A stretch of DNA of 64,000 nt from Kibdelosporangium banguiense (GCF_017876405.1 NZ_JAGINW010000001.1:2121203-2185202), one strand, 5' to 3'. Shown: positions 9,147-17,863, numbered from the stretch's first letter. Notes: generated by a model from the letters alone, not told the origin. Program-made: numbers and translations.

Positions 9147-9767
9147 TCAGCTTCCTCCGCTTCCGCCGCTGCCGCCGCTCTTGCCACCGCCGCTGACACC
9201 GAAGCCGCCGCGCTGAATCGTCTTGCCCGAACTGCTCTTGATCGTCGTGCCGCTGCTGGGCGCCGTCGTCGTACCGCCGGACACCCGGCCGTTGGAGACC
9301 GTGCCGCCATAGTTGTAGTGATAGCTGCGCGTCTGGCCTCCACCGATCGGGATGAAGAAGAACCCGCCGCTGCTGTAGCCGCCCTGTGACCTGACGTAGT
9401 CGTCAGAGCAGATGTTCTCGTCGGTGGTCAACGTGTTGCCGTCGTCGACGCAGTAGGCGCTGACCTCATCCGGAGTCGCGGCGGAGTACCAGACCGCGAC
9501 GGTGGCCACTACCCCGACCGTCACGCCGGCGCCGATCATCACCCGGCGTTTGCGCAACGACTTGCGCTCGGCCTCCGCGACGAGGGTGCGTTCCTGCTCG
9601 CTCTCTTCCTCAAGCGCTTTGCGCATGGCTCGTTTTTCGGCCAGCGTCGGCTCACGGGGCACGCTCGTGTCGGCGTCCTGAAACCGCATGCCACCGCGCT
9701 TGGGCGGCTGCTGCTTCGGCTGCTCCTGGCCGTTGTCGTCGGCTGGGTGGTCATTGCTGTCAGTCAT
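9147..9767 (-). CDS. YgiB/YjfM-like (DUF1190-like) membrane-anchored Gly/Ser-rich protein
   Basis: A 206-residue protein with a charged cytoplasmic N-terminus (about 75 residues, Gln/Pro then Arg/Glu-rich), one transmembrane helix (VMIGAGVTVGVVATVAVWYSA) and an extracytoplasmic part with two Cys residues (YCVDDGNTLTTDENICSDDY). A GGFFFIPIGGG turn follows, then a Ser/Gly/Thr-rich tail containing TIQRGGFGVSG. The RGGFG motif near the end and the FxxP-GGG segment resemble E. coli YgiB. The tail ends in repeated GGS. GGGAGG at 6-nt spacing sets the ATG. The assignment rests on motif resemblance and on its amidoligase neighbour. Confidence 0.65.
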   Translation of the reverse strand: MTDSNDHPADDNGQEQPKQQPPKRGGMRFQDADTSVPREPTLAEKRAMRKALEEESEQERTLVAEAERKSLRKRRVMIGAGVTVGVVATVAVWYSAATPDEVSAYCVDDGNTLTTDENICSDDYVRSQGGYSSGGFFFIPIGGGQTRSYHYNYGGTVSNGRVSGGTTTAPSSGTTIKSSSGKTIQRGGFGVSGGGKSGGSGGSGGS

Positions 9768-9890
9768 CCCGGCCCTCCCTATCGCGGACAGTACATTCGC
9801 CGACCGGCCAGGTGTCGCCTGGCGCCCTGTTCGGTGTCCTGATCGCAACACACGTCAGGGCACTCCGTCCGGTACGGCATGATGGAATAG

Positions 9891-10844
9891 ATGTCAGCGA
9901 ACGCCCAGTGGTTTCGTTCTCGCAACCGAACCTTGAGCACCCGCCTGGTGATGGCCGGTGGGTTCGTCGGCGCGCTCCTGGTTCTGACCCTCAGCATGGT
10001 GTTCTCGTGGCCGGTCAAAGTCACCGCGAGCGCGGGTGACCAGGCAGCGGAGAACCTCAAGGCCGCCTTCGCCGCACCGCCGGGCAGCTGCCTGAACTGG
10101 GCGCCTGACGGCTCGGACATGCGTCAGACCCCCTGTGAGACGCCCCACTTGTTCGAGGTGACCGGCGACGTCGACATCGCCGCGGAGTACAACGCGAGCG
10201 CCCCCTCCCCGACCGACGAGGCATGGCGGGAGATCGCCAAGAAGCGGTGCACCGACGGCGCCGCGGCCTATTTGGGCGGCAAACTCGACCCCTTCGGGAA
10301 GTACAGCGTGGGCGCCCTCAAGCCCAGCAACGAGCAATGGCGTGACGGAGACCGCAAGTTCCGTTGCGGTCTGCAACGGGCAGCGCCGTCAGGCAAGGCA
10401 CTCGTCCCGACCAAGAACTCGGCCAAGAACCAGAACCAGTCGGACGTCTACGACGCAGGCACCTGCCTGGCCCTGGTGGACAAGAACGTCGGCGACCCCA
10501 TCGAGTGCACGAAGGCGCACGCCTACGAGATCGTGGGCGTGATCGACCTGGGCGAGACCTTCAAGGACGGCGGCTTCCCCCTGGAGGAGCAGCAACAGAC
10601 CGCGATGCTCGACCAGTGCCCCAAACTGGCGGCGGACTACTCGGGCGGCCTGAACCTGGCGGACAAGAAGCTGACCCTGACCTGGGACACCCGCAAACAG
10701 GAAAGCTGGGACGCCGGCTCGAAGCTGGCGGTCTGCAAGGTCGGCGCGCCCCTGCCCGACAACTCCGGCCTCGCCCCCGTCACCGGCAGCATCAAGTCGG
10801 CAGCAGCAGCCGTGCCCCCCACACCCACCACCCCCGGCGGGTGA
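9891..10844 (+). CDS. Septum formation family membrane protein
   Basis: A 317-residue protein with a short basic N-terminus, one transmembrane helix (VMAGGFVGALLVLTLSMVFSW) and two tandem extracytoplasmic units. Each unit contains a Cys-x(n)-Cys pair and a [PA]HxFE/YE motif: SCLNWAP..CETPHLFEVTG and TCLALVD..CTKAHAYEIVG. This is the pattern of the Septum_form domain found in actinobacterial envelope proteins. The C-terminus is Ala/Pro/Thr-rich. It is divergent from the ygiB-like gene and is followed 4 bp later by the metallopeptidase gene. Confidence 0.82.
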   Translation: MSANAQWFRSRNRTLSTRLVMAGGFVGALLVLTLSMVFSWPVKVTASAGDQAAENLKAAFAAPPGSCLNWAPDGSDMRQTPCETPHLFEVTGDVDIAAEYNASAPSPTDEAWREIAKKRCTDGAAAYLGGKLDPFGKYSVGALKPSNEQWRDGDRKFRCGLQRAAPSGKALVPTKNSAKNQNQSDVYDAGTCLALVDKNVGDPIECTKAHAYEIVGVIDLGETFKDGGFPLEEQQQTAMLDQCPKLAADYSGGLNLADKKLTLTWDTRKQESWDAGSKLAVCKVGAPLPDNSGLAPVTGSIKSAAAAVPPTPTTPGG

Positions 10845-10848
10845 CGAA

Positions 10849-11199
10849 GTGGCAGTGGAGATGTCGCGGACCCGCTTCGAAGAGCTGGTCAGCGACGCAC
10901 TCGACCTGGTTCCCGCCAACTTCGCCAAAGCCATGGACAACGTTGTGGTGCTGGTGGAGGAGTTCAACCCCGAGGCCCCCTCGATCCTCGGCCTCTACCA
11001 CGGCATCGCCCTGACCGAACGAACCTCCAGCTACGGCGGCGTCCTCCCGGACACAATCAGCATCTACCGCCAGCCCATCCTCGCCATCTGCGACACCGAA
11101 GAAGACGTCGTCGAAGAAGTAGCGGTGACCGTCATCCACGAAATAGCCCACCACTTCGGCATCGACGACCACAGACTCCACGAACTCGGCTGGGGTTGA
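10849..11199 (+). CDS. Small zincin-type metallopeptidase family protein
   Basis: A 116-residue protein with a zinc-binding HEIAHHFGIDDHRLHELGW at the C-terminus. The HExxH helix is followed by an Asp/His third ligand, as in the minimal metallopeptidase (zincin) family common in actinobacteria. The N-terminus TRFEELVSDALDLVPANFAKAMDNVVVLVEE is also family-typical. The substrate is unknown. GTG 10849 is used; an ATG four codons later (MSRTRFEEL) is equally plausible. It is co-oriented with the septum protein, 4 bp after its stop. Confidence 0.85.
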   Translation: MAVEMSRTRFEELVSDALDLVPANFAKAMDNVVVLVEEFNPEAPSILGLYHGIALTERTSSYGGVLPDTISIYRQPILAICDTEEDVVEEVAVTVIHEIAHHFGIDDHRLHELGWG

Positions 11200-11233
11200 G
11201 GGTGAGGCGCCGGACAAGGGCGGTACCAGCGGC

Positions 11234-11268
11234 AAAACCGCGACGGAGTCTGGCTCCGTCGCGGTTTT
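11234..11268. terminator. Bidirectional intrinsic terminator
   Basis: A perfect 15-bp inverted repeat: AAAACCGCGACGGAG (11234-11248), loop TCTGG, CTCCGTCGCGGTTTT (11254-11268). A-run and T-run at either end make it usable on both strands. It separates the convergent metallopeptidase and rtcB genes; its last base is the first base of the rtcB stop codon. Confidence 0.9.
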
Positions 11269-12440
11269 CAGCCCTTCACGCAGATGATCTGCTTCAGTTT
11301 GGCGACGATCTCCACCAGGTCTGACTGGTTGGCCATGACCTGGTCGATGTCCTTGTAGGCGGCGGGGATCTCGTCGACGACGCCGGAGTCCTTGCGGCAT
11401 TCGACGCCGGCGGTCTGGGCGGCGAGGTCTGCCTCGGTGAACTGCTTGCGGGCCTTGTTGCGGGACATGCGGCGGCCGGCTCCGTGGGAGGCCGACTGGA
11501 ATGAGTCGGGGTTTCCCAGGCCGCGGACGATGTACGAGCCGGTGCCCATGGAGCCGGGGATGATGCCGAGGTCGCCCGCGCCCGCGCGGATGGCTCCCTT
11601 GCGGGTGACCATCACGTCGGTGCCGAAGTGCGTTTCCTCCGCCACGTAGTTGTGGTGGCAGGAGATTGGCTCCTCGTAGCGGACCTGCGGGAACTGCGCA
11701 CGGATGACCGAGCAGACGAGGCGCAGCATCACGGCACGGTTGCGCCGCGCGTAGTCCTGGGCCCAGTACAGGTCGTGCCGGTACGCCGCCATTTCGGGCG
11801 TCTTGGCGAGGAACACCGCTAGGTCTGGATCGGGCAGCTCGGCGTTGTGCGCGAGCGTGCGGGCGACCGAGATGTGGTGTTGCGCCAGGATGTTGCCGAC
11901 GCCGCGCGAGCCTGAATGCAGCATCACCCAGACCTGGCCGCCGGTGTCCAGGCAGACCTCGATGAAGTGGTTTCCACCGCCGAGCGTGCCCATCTGGTGC
12001 ACAGCCCGGTCGAGCTGCACGGAGGCCGCGAGCGAGTCGAAGCCCTTCCAGAAGGCGTCCCAGTCCGCGGCGTCGCGTACGTCGAACGCCGTGGAGCGGT
12101 GCATTCCGAAGCCGACCGGCACTGCCTTCTCGATCTCCGAGCGGAGCCGGCTGAGATCGTCGGGCAGGTCCGAGGCTGTCAGCGAGGTGCGTACTGCCGC
12201 CATGCCGCAGCCGATGTCCACACCGACCGCGGCGGGCGACACCGCATCACGCATGGCGATCACGGACCCGACTGTCGCGCCTTTGCCGTAGTGCACGTCC
12301 GGCATCACTGCGATGTGCTTGAAGGCCCATGGCAGCGCCGAAATGTTGTGCAGTTGGCGCATGGCTTGCTGCTCGACCTCCTCGGGCCGAGTCCAGAGTC
12401 GGATGTCCACGTTCGAGCCGCGGATGACGGTTGCGTTCAC
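11268..12440 (-). CDS. rtcB: RNA-splicing ligase RtcB
   Basis: A 390-residue 3'-phosphate/5'-OH RNA ligase that uses GTP and Mn2+. The metal and catalytic motifs are all present: VGVDIGCGM (Asp/Cys ligands), GTLGGGNHFIE, MLHSGSRGVG, CHHNYV and the guanylylated His in SASHGAGRRMSR. It starts at an ATG (MNATVIRGSNVDI). No archease gene lies beside it. In bacteria RtcB repairs or ligates RNAs cleaved by stress-activated endonucleases. It is divergent from an ECF sigma factor gene, with 145 bp between starts. Confidence 0.95.
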   Translation of the reverse strand: MNATVIRGSNVDIRLWTRPEEVEQQAMRQLHNISALPWAFKHIAVMPDVHYGKGATVGSVIAMRDAVSPAAVGVDIGCGMAAVRTSLTASDLPDDLSRLRSEIEKAVPVGFGMHRSTAFDVRDAADWDAFWKGFDSLAASVQLDRAVHQMGTLGGGNHFIEVCLDTGGQVWVMLHSGSRGVGNILAQHHISVARTLAHNAELPDPDLAVFLAKTPEMAAYRHDLYWAQDYARRNRAVMLRLVCSVIRAQFPQVRYEEPISCHHNYVAEETHFGTDVMVTRKGAIRAGAGDLGIIPGSMGTGSYIVRGLGNPDSFQSASHGAGRRMSRNKARKQFTEADLAAQTAGVECRKDSGVVDEIPAAYKDIDQVMANQSDLVEIVAKLKQIICVKG

Positions 12441-12585
12441 ACAGCCAGGTTATGTGCGTGCGCTACCGGATTTTCGCCTTCGGTGACAACTCGGTCACGG
12501 AAAGAATTTCCCCCTAACACCTCGTATCTGACGTGCCTCCGCGCACTCCTGTGCATATGGGGAGGCCCGCGGCGAGGAGGCACGA

Positions 12586-13215
12586 ATGTCCGTAAGTGCG
12601 TTGGCGGAGCGCGTAAGCGTACGACCGGACAACAGGTCACGGTCTGGGGAGCCCGTGGACGAGATTGTGCTGAACGCCGTGGTCGAGGCGGCCGTGTCGG
12701 GGGACACGGCCGCAACGGAATGGCTGTTGAGTTATGTACGGCCCTTGGTTTTGCGGTACTGCCAGGCACGGATCGGGGGGCACCGAACCGCGATCTCGGT
12801 CGACGATGTGGCGCAAGAGGTGCTGCTGGCGTTGTTCCGGGCCTTGCCTGGCTACCGCAATCAAGGACGGCCATTCCTGGCATTTGTGTACGGCATCGCA
12901 GGTCACAAGGTCGCCGACGCGCGTCGTAACGCGGCGCGCGTCGCGACTGCCCTGCCCGTACCGGAGATCCCCGACGTGGCCAGCCCGGAGGCGACGCCGG
13001 AGCAGCACGCGCTGCAGTTCGAGTTGACCAGCCGCATGGAGCAGTTGCTGCGCAAGGTGCTGTCGCCGCGGCAGCACGAGATCCTGGTGCTGCGCCTGGT
13101 GGTCGGCTTGTCCGCGGAGGAGGTCGCGGACGTGATGGGGTCCACGCCGGGTGCGATCCGGGTGGCGCAGCACAGGGCGCTGACCCGGCTGCGCAAGGTC
13201 GTCACGAAGGACTGA
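12586..13215 (+). CDS. ECF-type RNA polymerase sigma factor (ShbA/SigD-like)
   Basis: A 209-residue sigma factor. Region 2 is DVAQEVLLALFRALPGYRNQGRPFLAFVYGIAGHKVADARR and region 4 is LSPRQHEILVLRLVVGLSAEEVADVMGSTPGAIRVAQHRALTRLRK. The N-terminal region and the wording of region 2 resemble ShbA/SigD-type factors of actinomycetes, but no target promoter can be read here. GAGGAGG lies 5 nt before the ATG. Upstream are the arms GGAAA-GAA-TTTCC near 12499, of unknown relevance. The 3' end overlaps the convergent MazG-like gene by 14 bp. Confidence 0.88.
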   Translation: MSVSALAERVSVRPDNRSRSGEPVDEIVLNAVVEAAVSGDTAATEWLLSYVRPLVLRYCQARIGGHRTAISVDDVAQEVLLALFRALPGYRNQGRPFLAFVYGIAGHKVADARRNAARVATALPVPEIPDVASPEATPEQHALQFELTSRMEQLLRKVLSPRQHEILVLRLVVGLSAEEVADVMGSTPGAIRVAQHRALTRLRKVVTKD

Positions 13216-13522
13216 CCGGGAACCGCGTTTCGTTGCGGGCGATCTTGGCTTCGCCCGCGGCGAGCAGGTCGACGCCGAGTACGTCGGCGAGCTGGACGAG
13301 GTAGAGCAGGACGTCGGCGAGTTCGTCCTCGATCTTGGCCGCCCGGTCCGGGTCGTGCGTGGCGACGACGGACTGCTCGGGAGTCAGCCACTGGAACAGG
13401 GCGGTCAGTTCGCCCACTTCACCGGACAGCGCCATGGCGAGGTTCTTCGGCGTGTGGAACTGTTCCCAGTCCCTGGCCGCGGCGAACTGCCGCAACCGCG
13501 ACCGGATCTCGTCAAGACTCAT
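13202..13522 (-). CDS. MazG-like nucleotide pyrophosphohydrolase
   Basis: A 106-residue all-alpha NTP pyrophosphatase. It has the EVGEL..W helix (LSGEVGELTALFQWLTPEQ) and the second EDELADVLLYLVQLADVL helix, giving the ExxE/ExxD metal-binding set of the MazG/dCTP pyrophosphatase family. It probably hydrolyses non-canonical or deoxy-NTPs. It lies 17 bp downstream of a small membrane protein gene on the same strand. Confidence 0.88.
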   Translation of the reverse strand: MSLDEIRSRLRQFAAARDWEQFHTPKNLAMALSGEVGELTALFQWLTPEQSVVATHDPDRAAKIEDELADVLLYLVQLADVLGVDLLAAGEAKIARNETRFPVSPS

Positions 13523-13539
13523 GTCCCTGATCTACCACG

Positions 13540-13713
13540 TCAGACGTGCGCGGCCTTCGTCGCGGTCGCAGCGGCGGCCTTGGCACGGCGACGGTTGCGG
13601 CGGCGCTGCACAACCCGGCTGTCCATCTCCACGATCACCGGGCCCAGCGCCATCAGCAGCAGCAACGTGGTTCCGAGGACAATCCCGGCCCAGGTCAGCA
13701 CCAGCGTCAGCAT
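13540..13713 (-). CDS. Small single-pass membrane protein
   Basis: A 57-residue protein: MLTLVLTWAG begins one transmembrane helix extending to about residue 26, followed by a strongly basic tail (VQRRRNRRRAKAAAATATKAAHV). GAGGAG at suitable spacing before the ATG supports translation. It sits just upstream of mazG and may be co-transcribed with it. No family is recognised. Confidence 0.6.
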   Translation of the reverse strand: MLTLVLTWAGIVLGTTLLLLMALGPVIVEMDSRVVQRRRNRRRAKAAAATATKAAHV

Positions 13714-13927
13714 CTCGATCTCCTCTGGTCTCAGGTCGTTTGGACGTGACACCAGAGTGGCTCGCCAGGACCCCATTCCGAATCGGCCGAAGAGCCATGA
13801 CCTGGGATTTCGCAGCTCAGGGCCTAGGATCCGGACGGGGGCTGCGGCGACGGCCAGCCGATCGGCTGAGGCGGGAGCGCCGGTTGACCGAGGCGGATCG
13901 CCCCTAGGGGTGAGAAGCTTTCATCCT

Positions 13928-15634
13928 GTGACGGTGCCCCCTATCCTGCCGCGGACCAACCGCTGGCTGCTCACGTTGCTCGCGTTGTCCCTGCTCATCG
14001 ACACGCTGGCGTCGTTGGACAACGGGCGAGGCGCGCTGGGGGCGTTGCCCGGGGCGGCGTTGATGGGGGTGTGCGGCCTGCTCGGCGCGCAGAAACCTGC
14101 CGAAGGCGCGATCGCCGGGGCGTTCACACTGGTCGGGTCCACGTTTCTGATCCGGAAGCTCGATACCGTGCCCCGGTCGCTCGGTATCAACGATCTGCTG
14201 CTGACCGAGATGGCCGCCGGCGTCGCGCTGGTGGTGTTCGTGGTGTGGCGGTGCAAGCCGCTGGTGTCAACCTTCTGTACGACGATGCTTGTCGGCGCGA
14301 CCCTGTTCGCGTTGCACTTCCGGACCGGCAAGTGGAGTTCGCTGTCGGAGTTCCGGTCGCTGCAGGTGGGCCTGCTGATGCTGGTCGTCTCGGTGTTGAT
14401 CGGCGTCTATCTGCGCGGGGTGAGCGGCAGGCGGACCGAGACCGAACTGGGCAACCTGGTCCGCAGGCAGTGGCCGCTGGCTGCGGCGCTGGCCATGATG
14501 ATGTTCCTCGACCTGCAGATCGGCGCCAACTCCAGCAGAACGCACATTTTCGCCCTGTTCGGCGCGTTGATCGCCTCGGTGTGTGCGTTCTTCGCGCCAC
14601 GCGCGCCGGTCAGCATGACGCTCGTGGCCACGACAGGTGTGGCGCTGTCACCGTTTGTGCTGTTCGTGACCGGCGGCGTTCTCCCCAGTTCCCAAAGCGG
14701 AGCGCCAGTTGTCCTCACTGAGATCGCTGCGAGCATGGCGCTGATCGCGTTTGTCATCCGGTGGGGACCGAAATGGCCGGCCGGGCTGAGCACGGGCGCG
14801 CTGTCGCTGGCCAACGTGCTCGCCTTGCAGTTGCGGGCCCTGAGCGCGCCGGACTCCGGCGGCGACCGGCTCTCGAGTTTCGGGCTCTATCTGGTCATCC
14901 TGCTGATCGTGGCGGTCGCGACCGGCCTTTACTTCCGGTCGCGTGACCGGGAACGGACCCAGTCGGTGCGCTCAGCCGTGACGGGCGCACAGCAGAGCGA
15001 GCGGCTCGCCTTGGCGCGTGAGCTGCACGACGTCGTCGCGCACCATGTGACCGGCATCGTCGTACAGGCACAGGCGGCGCGGCTGGTCTCCGACCGGGAT
15101 CCGCAGATCGCCGTGCAGGCCCTGGCGAAGATCGAGACCAGTGGCGTCGAAGCGCTCAAGGCCATGCGATTCCTGGTCGCCAGCATGCGGGGCGCGAAAC
15201 CAGCCGGCACGTCGCAGGCCACCGAGCAGGCCACCACGGACCTGACCGCCGACCTGAAAGCGGTCGTGGAGAACTTCTCCGGGCCACCGGTCAGACTCAG
15301 CCTGAACGTGCCTGACGTCGTGCCGCAGGAGGTCGGCAGGTCGGTGCTGCGGGTGGTGCAGGAGTCGCTGACCAACGTCGGCAAGCACGCGCTCGGCGCA
15401 CGATCGGTGCTGGTGGAGGTGCGGACGACCAGCTCGGAACTGCACGTGCGGGTCACCGACGACGGCACCGGGCGACGCACTGACCCAGTCGGCGGATCGG
15501 GCGGCTACGGTCTGGTCGGAATGCGGGAACGCGTCGAACTGCTCGGCGGCCGGTTCGCCGCCGGCCCGGCCGAACCGGTGGGCTGGCAGGTCGACGCGTG
15601 GCTGCCGATACAAGAAGAGGACACCGTCACGTGA
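13928..15634 (+). CDS. Sensor histidine kinase, NarL-partner (HisKA_3) type, with multi-pass sensor
   Basis: A 568-residue kinase. The first 340 residues hold about ten hydrophobic segments with no extracytoplasmic domain of note, a membrane-embedded sensor. The dimerisation/phosphoacceptor helix is ERLALARELHDVVAHHVTGIVVQAQAA, with the phospho-His in ELHD. The HATPase_c domain follows (VVQESLTNVGKHA; DDGTGRRTDPVGGSGGYGLVGMRERVELLGG). GTG 13928 is the first in-frame start close to the first hydrophobic segment; the ribosome-binding site is weak. A TTGACC at 13884 and the palindrome CCCCTAGGGG at 13901 lie just upstream. The stop overlaps the response regulator start (GTGA). Confidence 0.9.
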   Translation: MTVPPILPRTNRWLLTLLALSLLIDTLASLDNGRGALGALPGAALMGVCGLLGAQKPAEGAIAGAFTLVGSTFLIRKLDTVPRSLGINDLLLTEMAAGVALVVFVVWRCKPLVSTFCTTMLVGATLFALHFRTGKWSSLSEFRSLQVGLLMLVVSVLIGVYLRGVSGRRTETELGNLVRRQWPLAAALAMMMFLDLQIGANSSRTHIFALFGALIASVCAFFAPRAPVSMTLVATTGVALSPFVLFVTGGVLPSSQSGAPVVLTEIAASMALIAFVIRWGPKWPAGLSTGALSLANVLALQLRALSAPDSGGDRLSSFGLYLVILLIVAVATGLYFRSRDRERTQSVRSAVTGAQQSERLALARELHDVVAHHVTGIVVQAQAARLVSDRDPQIAVQALAKIETSGVEALKAMRFLVASMRGAKPAGTSQATEQATTDLTADLKAVVENFSGPPVRLSLNVPDVVPQEVGRSVLRVVQESLTNVGKHALGARSVLVEVRTTSSELHVRVTDDGTGRRTDPVGGSGGYGLVGMRERVELLGGRFAAGPAEPVGWQVDAWLPIQEEDTVT

Positions 15635-16284
15635 CGATCCGCGTGCTCATCGCCGACGACCAGGAGATGGTCCGGGCCGGCTTCCGGATGATCCTGGAGA
15701 CCCAGGACGACATCGAGGTCGTGGCCGACGTGCCGGACGGCCGCGCGGCCGTGGCCAAGGCCCGTGAGCTGCGGCCGGACGTCTGCCTGCTCGACATCCG
15801 GATGCCCGGCATCGACGGGCTGGAAGTGACCAGGATGCTCGCCGGGCCGGGCGTGGCCGATCCGCTGAAGGTGGTCGTGGTGACCACGTTCGACCTCGAC
15901 GAATACGTGCACACCGCGCTCGCCAACGGCGCCAGCGGTTTCCTGCTCAAGGACGCCGGCCCCGCACTGCTGCTCGAAGCCGTCCGCGCGGCGGTCCGCG
16001 GCGACGCGTTGATCTCCCCGCAGATCACCGTGCGGCTGCTGCAGCATTTCGCGATGCCCGCCAGCAAGTCCCCTGTGTCCACGGATGTCGCGCTCACCGA
16101 ACGGGAGCAGGATGTGGTGCGGGCGGTCGCCCGCGGCCTGACCAACACCGAGATCGGCAACGAGCTCTTCATGTCGCTGTCGACCGTGAAGACGCATCTG
16201 GCTGCTGTGCAAGCGAAGATCGACGCCCGCAACCGGGTCGAGGTCGCCGCGTGGGCGTGGAAGACCGGCCTGATGAGCTCCTAG
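15631..16284 (+). CDS. NarL/FixJ-family response regulator
   Basis: A 217-residue regulator with a receiver domain (VLIADDQEMVRAGF; phosphoacceptor Asp in VCLLDIRMPGIDG; Lys in FLLKDAG) and a LuxR-type HTH (LTEREQDVVRAVARGLTNTEIGNELFMSLSTVKTHLAAVQAKID, in segments). GTGA overlap with the kinase means a coupled cognate pair. It ends 4 bp into the convergent SDR gene. Confidence 0.95.
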   Translation: MTIRVLIADDQEMVRAGFRMILETQDDIEVVADVPDGRAAVAKARELRPDVCLLDIRMPGIDGLEVTRMLAGPGVADPLKVVVVTTFDLDEYVHTALANGASGFLLKDAGPALLLEAVRAAVRGDALISPQITVRLLQHFAMPASKSPVSTDVALTEREQDVVRAVARGLTNTEIGNELFMSLSTVKTHLAAVQAKIDARNRVEVAAWAWKTGLMSS

Positions 16285-17006
16285 CTCTGTGCGGTCGGCC
16301 GGACGACGAGTTCGTTGACGTCGACATCCGCGGGCTGCTCGATCGCGTAGGCGACAGCCCGGGCGATCGCGTCCGCCGGGATCGCAATCCGGTCTCTGGC
16401 TTCGGTGATCTGCGACCGGATTGCCGGGTTGGCGGACGCTTCGGCGAAGGCGGTCCGGACGAAGCCGGGCGAAACCGTGGTCACCCGCAACGAGTCACCG
16501 GCTTCCTGGCGCAGGCCCTCACAGATCGCGCGGACGGCCTGCTTCGTGCCTGCGTAGACCGCCATGGCCGGGGCGATGCGGAACGCAGCCGTCGACGCTG
16601 TGGTGACGAAGTGTCCCGAGCCTTGCGCGCGGAACACCGGCAGCGCGGCCGCGATCGCGTGCAACAACCCTTTGATGTTCACGTCGACCATCTGGTCCCA
16701 CTCGTCGACACGCAGGTCGTCCAGCGGTGAGATCGGGCCTGCTCCGGCGTTGCTGATCAGCACGTCGAGCCGGCCGAACCGGTCCTGCGCCAGCGTGACC
16801 AGGGCGTGCAGATCTTCACGCCGGGTCACGTCCGTGGTGGTGTACACGGCCTGTTCCATCCGGGCCGCCAGACCTGCGAGACGGTCTGCCCGGCGCGCTC
16901 CGAGCACCAGCCGCGCGCCCCGTTCGGCGAGCAGCAACGCGGTCGCTTCGCCGATGCCGCTGCTGGCGCCCGTGATCGCCACGACTTTGCCTTCGATTCC
17001 TGACAT
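16281..17006 (-). CDS. Short-chain dehydrogenase/reductase
   Basis: A classical SDR of 241 residues: TGASSGIGEA (cofactor), ISNAGAG, catalytic Ser in TTASTAAF and YAGTK (Tyr/Lys pair). An acidic or basic residue after the second strand (LGARRADR) suggests NADP(H). The substrate is unknown. It is divergent from the MmyB-like regulator 65 bp away, which probably controls it. Confidence 0.93.
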   Translation of the reverse strand: MSGIEGKVVAITGASSGIGEATALLLAERGARLVLGARRADRLAGLAARMEQAVYTTTDVTRREDLHALVTLAQDRFGRLDVLISNAGAGPISPLDDLRVDEWDQMVDVNIKGLLHAIAAALPVFRAQGSGHFVTTASTAAFRIAPAMAVYAGTKQAVRAICEGLRQEAGDSLRVTTVSPGFVRTAFAEASANPAIRSQITEARDRIAIPADAIARAVAYAIEQPADVDVNELVVRPTAQS

Positions 17007-17037
17007 GGCTCCAGCTTGACGACGGCTTAGCCTGGTA

Positions 17038-17059
17038 TCCAGAGCCGGTTTATTCTGGA
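17038..17059. promoter_or_regulatory. Inverted repeat in the divergent SDR/regulator promoter
   Basis: TCCAGA-N10-TCTGGA, perfect 6-bp arms one helical turn and a half apart, lies between the divergent SDR (start 17006) and regulator (start 17072) genes. This is a plausible operator for the adjacent MmyB-like regulator. No binding data. Confidence 0.5.
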
Positions 17060-17071
17060 ACTGGAGATGTC

Positions 17072-17863
17072 ATGTCGAGTCAGCGGCACGAACTCGGCGC
17101 CTTCCTGCGCAGCCGCCGGGAACGGATCACACCGGCTGAGGCAGGCCTCCCGCAGACCGGCCGGCGCCGTACACCGGGCCTGCGCCGGGAGGAGCTGGCA
17201 TTGCTCGCCGGGATCAGTGCCACCTGGTACACGTACCTGGAGCAGGGCCGGGACGTCCGAGCGTCCGACCAGGTGCTGACAGCGCTCGCCGGCGCGTTGC
17301 GGCTCGACCGGCACGAGCGTGACCACCTGTTCCATCTCGCCGGGCACATGCCCGCAGCGGAGACCGAAGAGCAGCTCACGGCAGAAGTTGCTGCCATACC
17401 AATGCTTTTGCAGTCGAATCCCGCGTACATCATCAGCGCCAGCTACGACGTGCTCAGCCACAACCAGGCGACTGACGACCTGTTCCCGAACTTCCCACGG
17501 CCGGCGAACTTCGTGCGCTGGGTGTTCACCGAACCGGTGGCCCGGTACGTGCTGGTCGACTGGGAACCGGAGGCGCGCGGCCTGCTGGCCCGGCTGCGCA
17601 CGCTCGCCGACAGATACCCCGGTCACGCCGGGTTCACCCGGCTCCTCGAAGACCTGCACGAAGCGAGCCCAGAGGTCCGGGCCTGGTGGCCGCACTACGA
17701 GGTGCAGGCCAGGGGCGGTGGCCGGAAACGGCTACGGCGCGCGGATGGCGCGGTGATCGACTTCGCGTACACCGCGTTCCATCTCGCCGAACAGCCCGAC
17801 CACACCTTGGTGATCTACTCCGACGGCCGGACTAGTCGTCCTTCTTCTTCGAGCGCAACGTGA
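17072..17863 (+). CDS. MmyB-like helix-turn-helix transcriptional regulator
   Basis: A 263-residue regulator. The XRE-type HTH is unusually introduced by TPGLRREELALLAGISATWYTYLEQG, the hallmark of the MmyB family. The C-terminal ligand-binding PAS-like domain includes NPAYIISASYDVLSHNQATDDLF and NFVRWVFTEPVARYVLVDWEPEA. Proteins of this family often sit divergent from an SDR that they regulate, as here. The 3' end overlaps the convergent PASTA lipoprotein gene by 32 bp. Confidence 0.92.
   Translation: MSSQRHELGAFLRSRRERITPAEAGLPQTGRRRTPGLRREELALLAGISATWYTYLEQGRDVRASDQVLTALAGALRLDRHERDHLFHLAGHMPAAETEEQLTAEVAAIPMLLQSNPAYIISASYDVLSHNQATDDLFPNFPRPANFVRWVFTEPVARYVLVDWEPEARGLLARLRTLADRYPGHAGFTRLLEDLHEASPEVRAWWPHYEVQARGGGRKRLRRADGAVIDFAYTAFHLAEQPDHTLVIYSDGRTSRPSSSSAT

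Noticed and set aside
12499..12512. GGAAA-GAA-TTTCC arms before the sigma factor gene
   Set aside because: Arms of 5 bp only, no second copy; too weak to call an operator.
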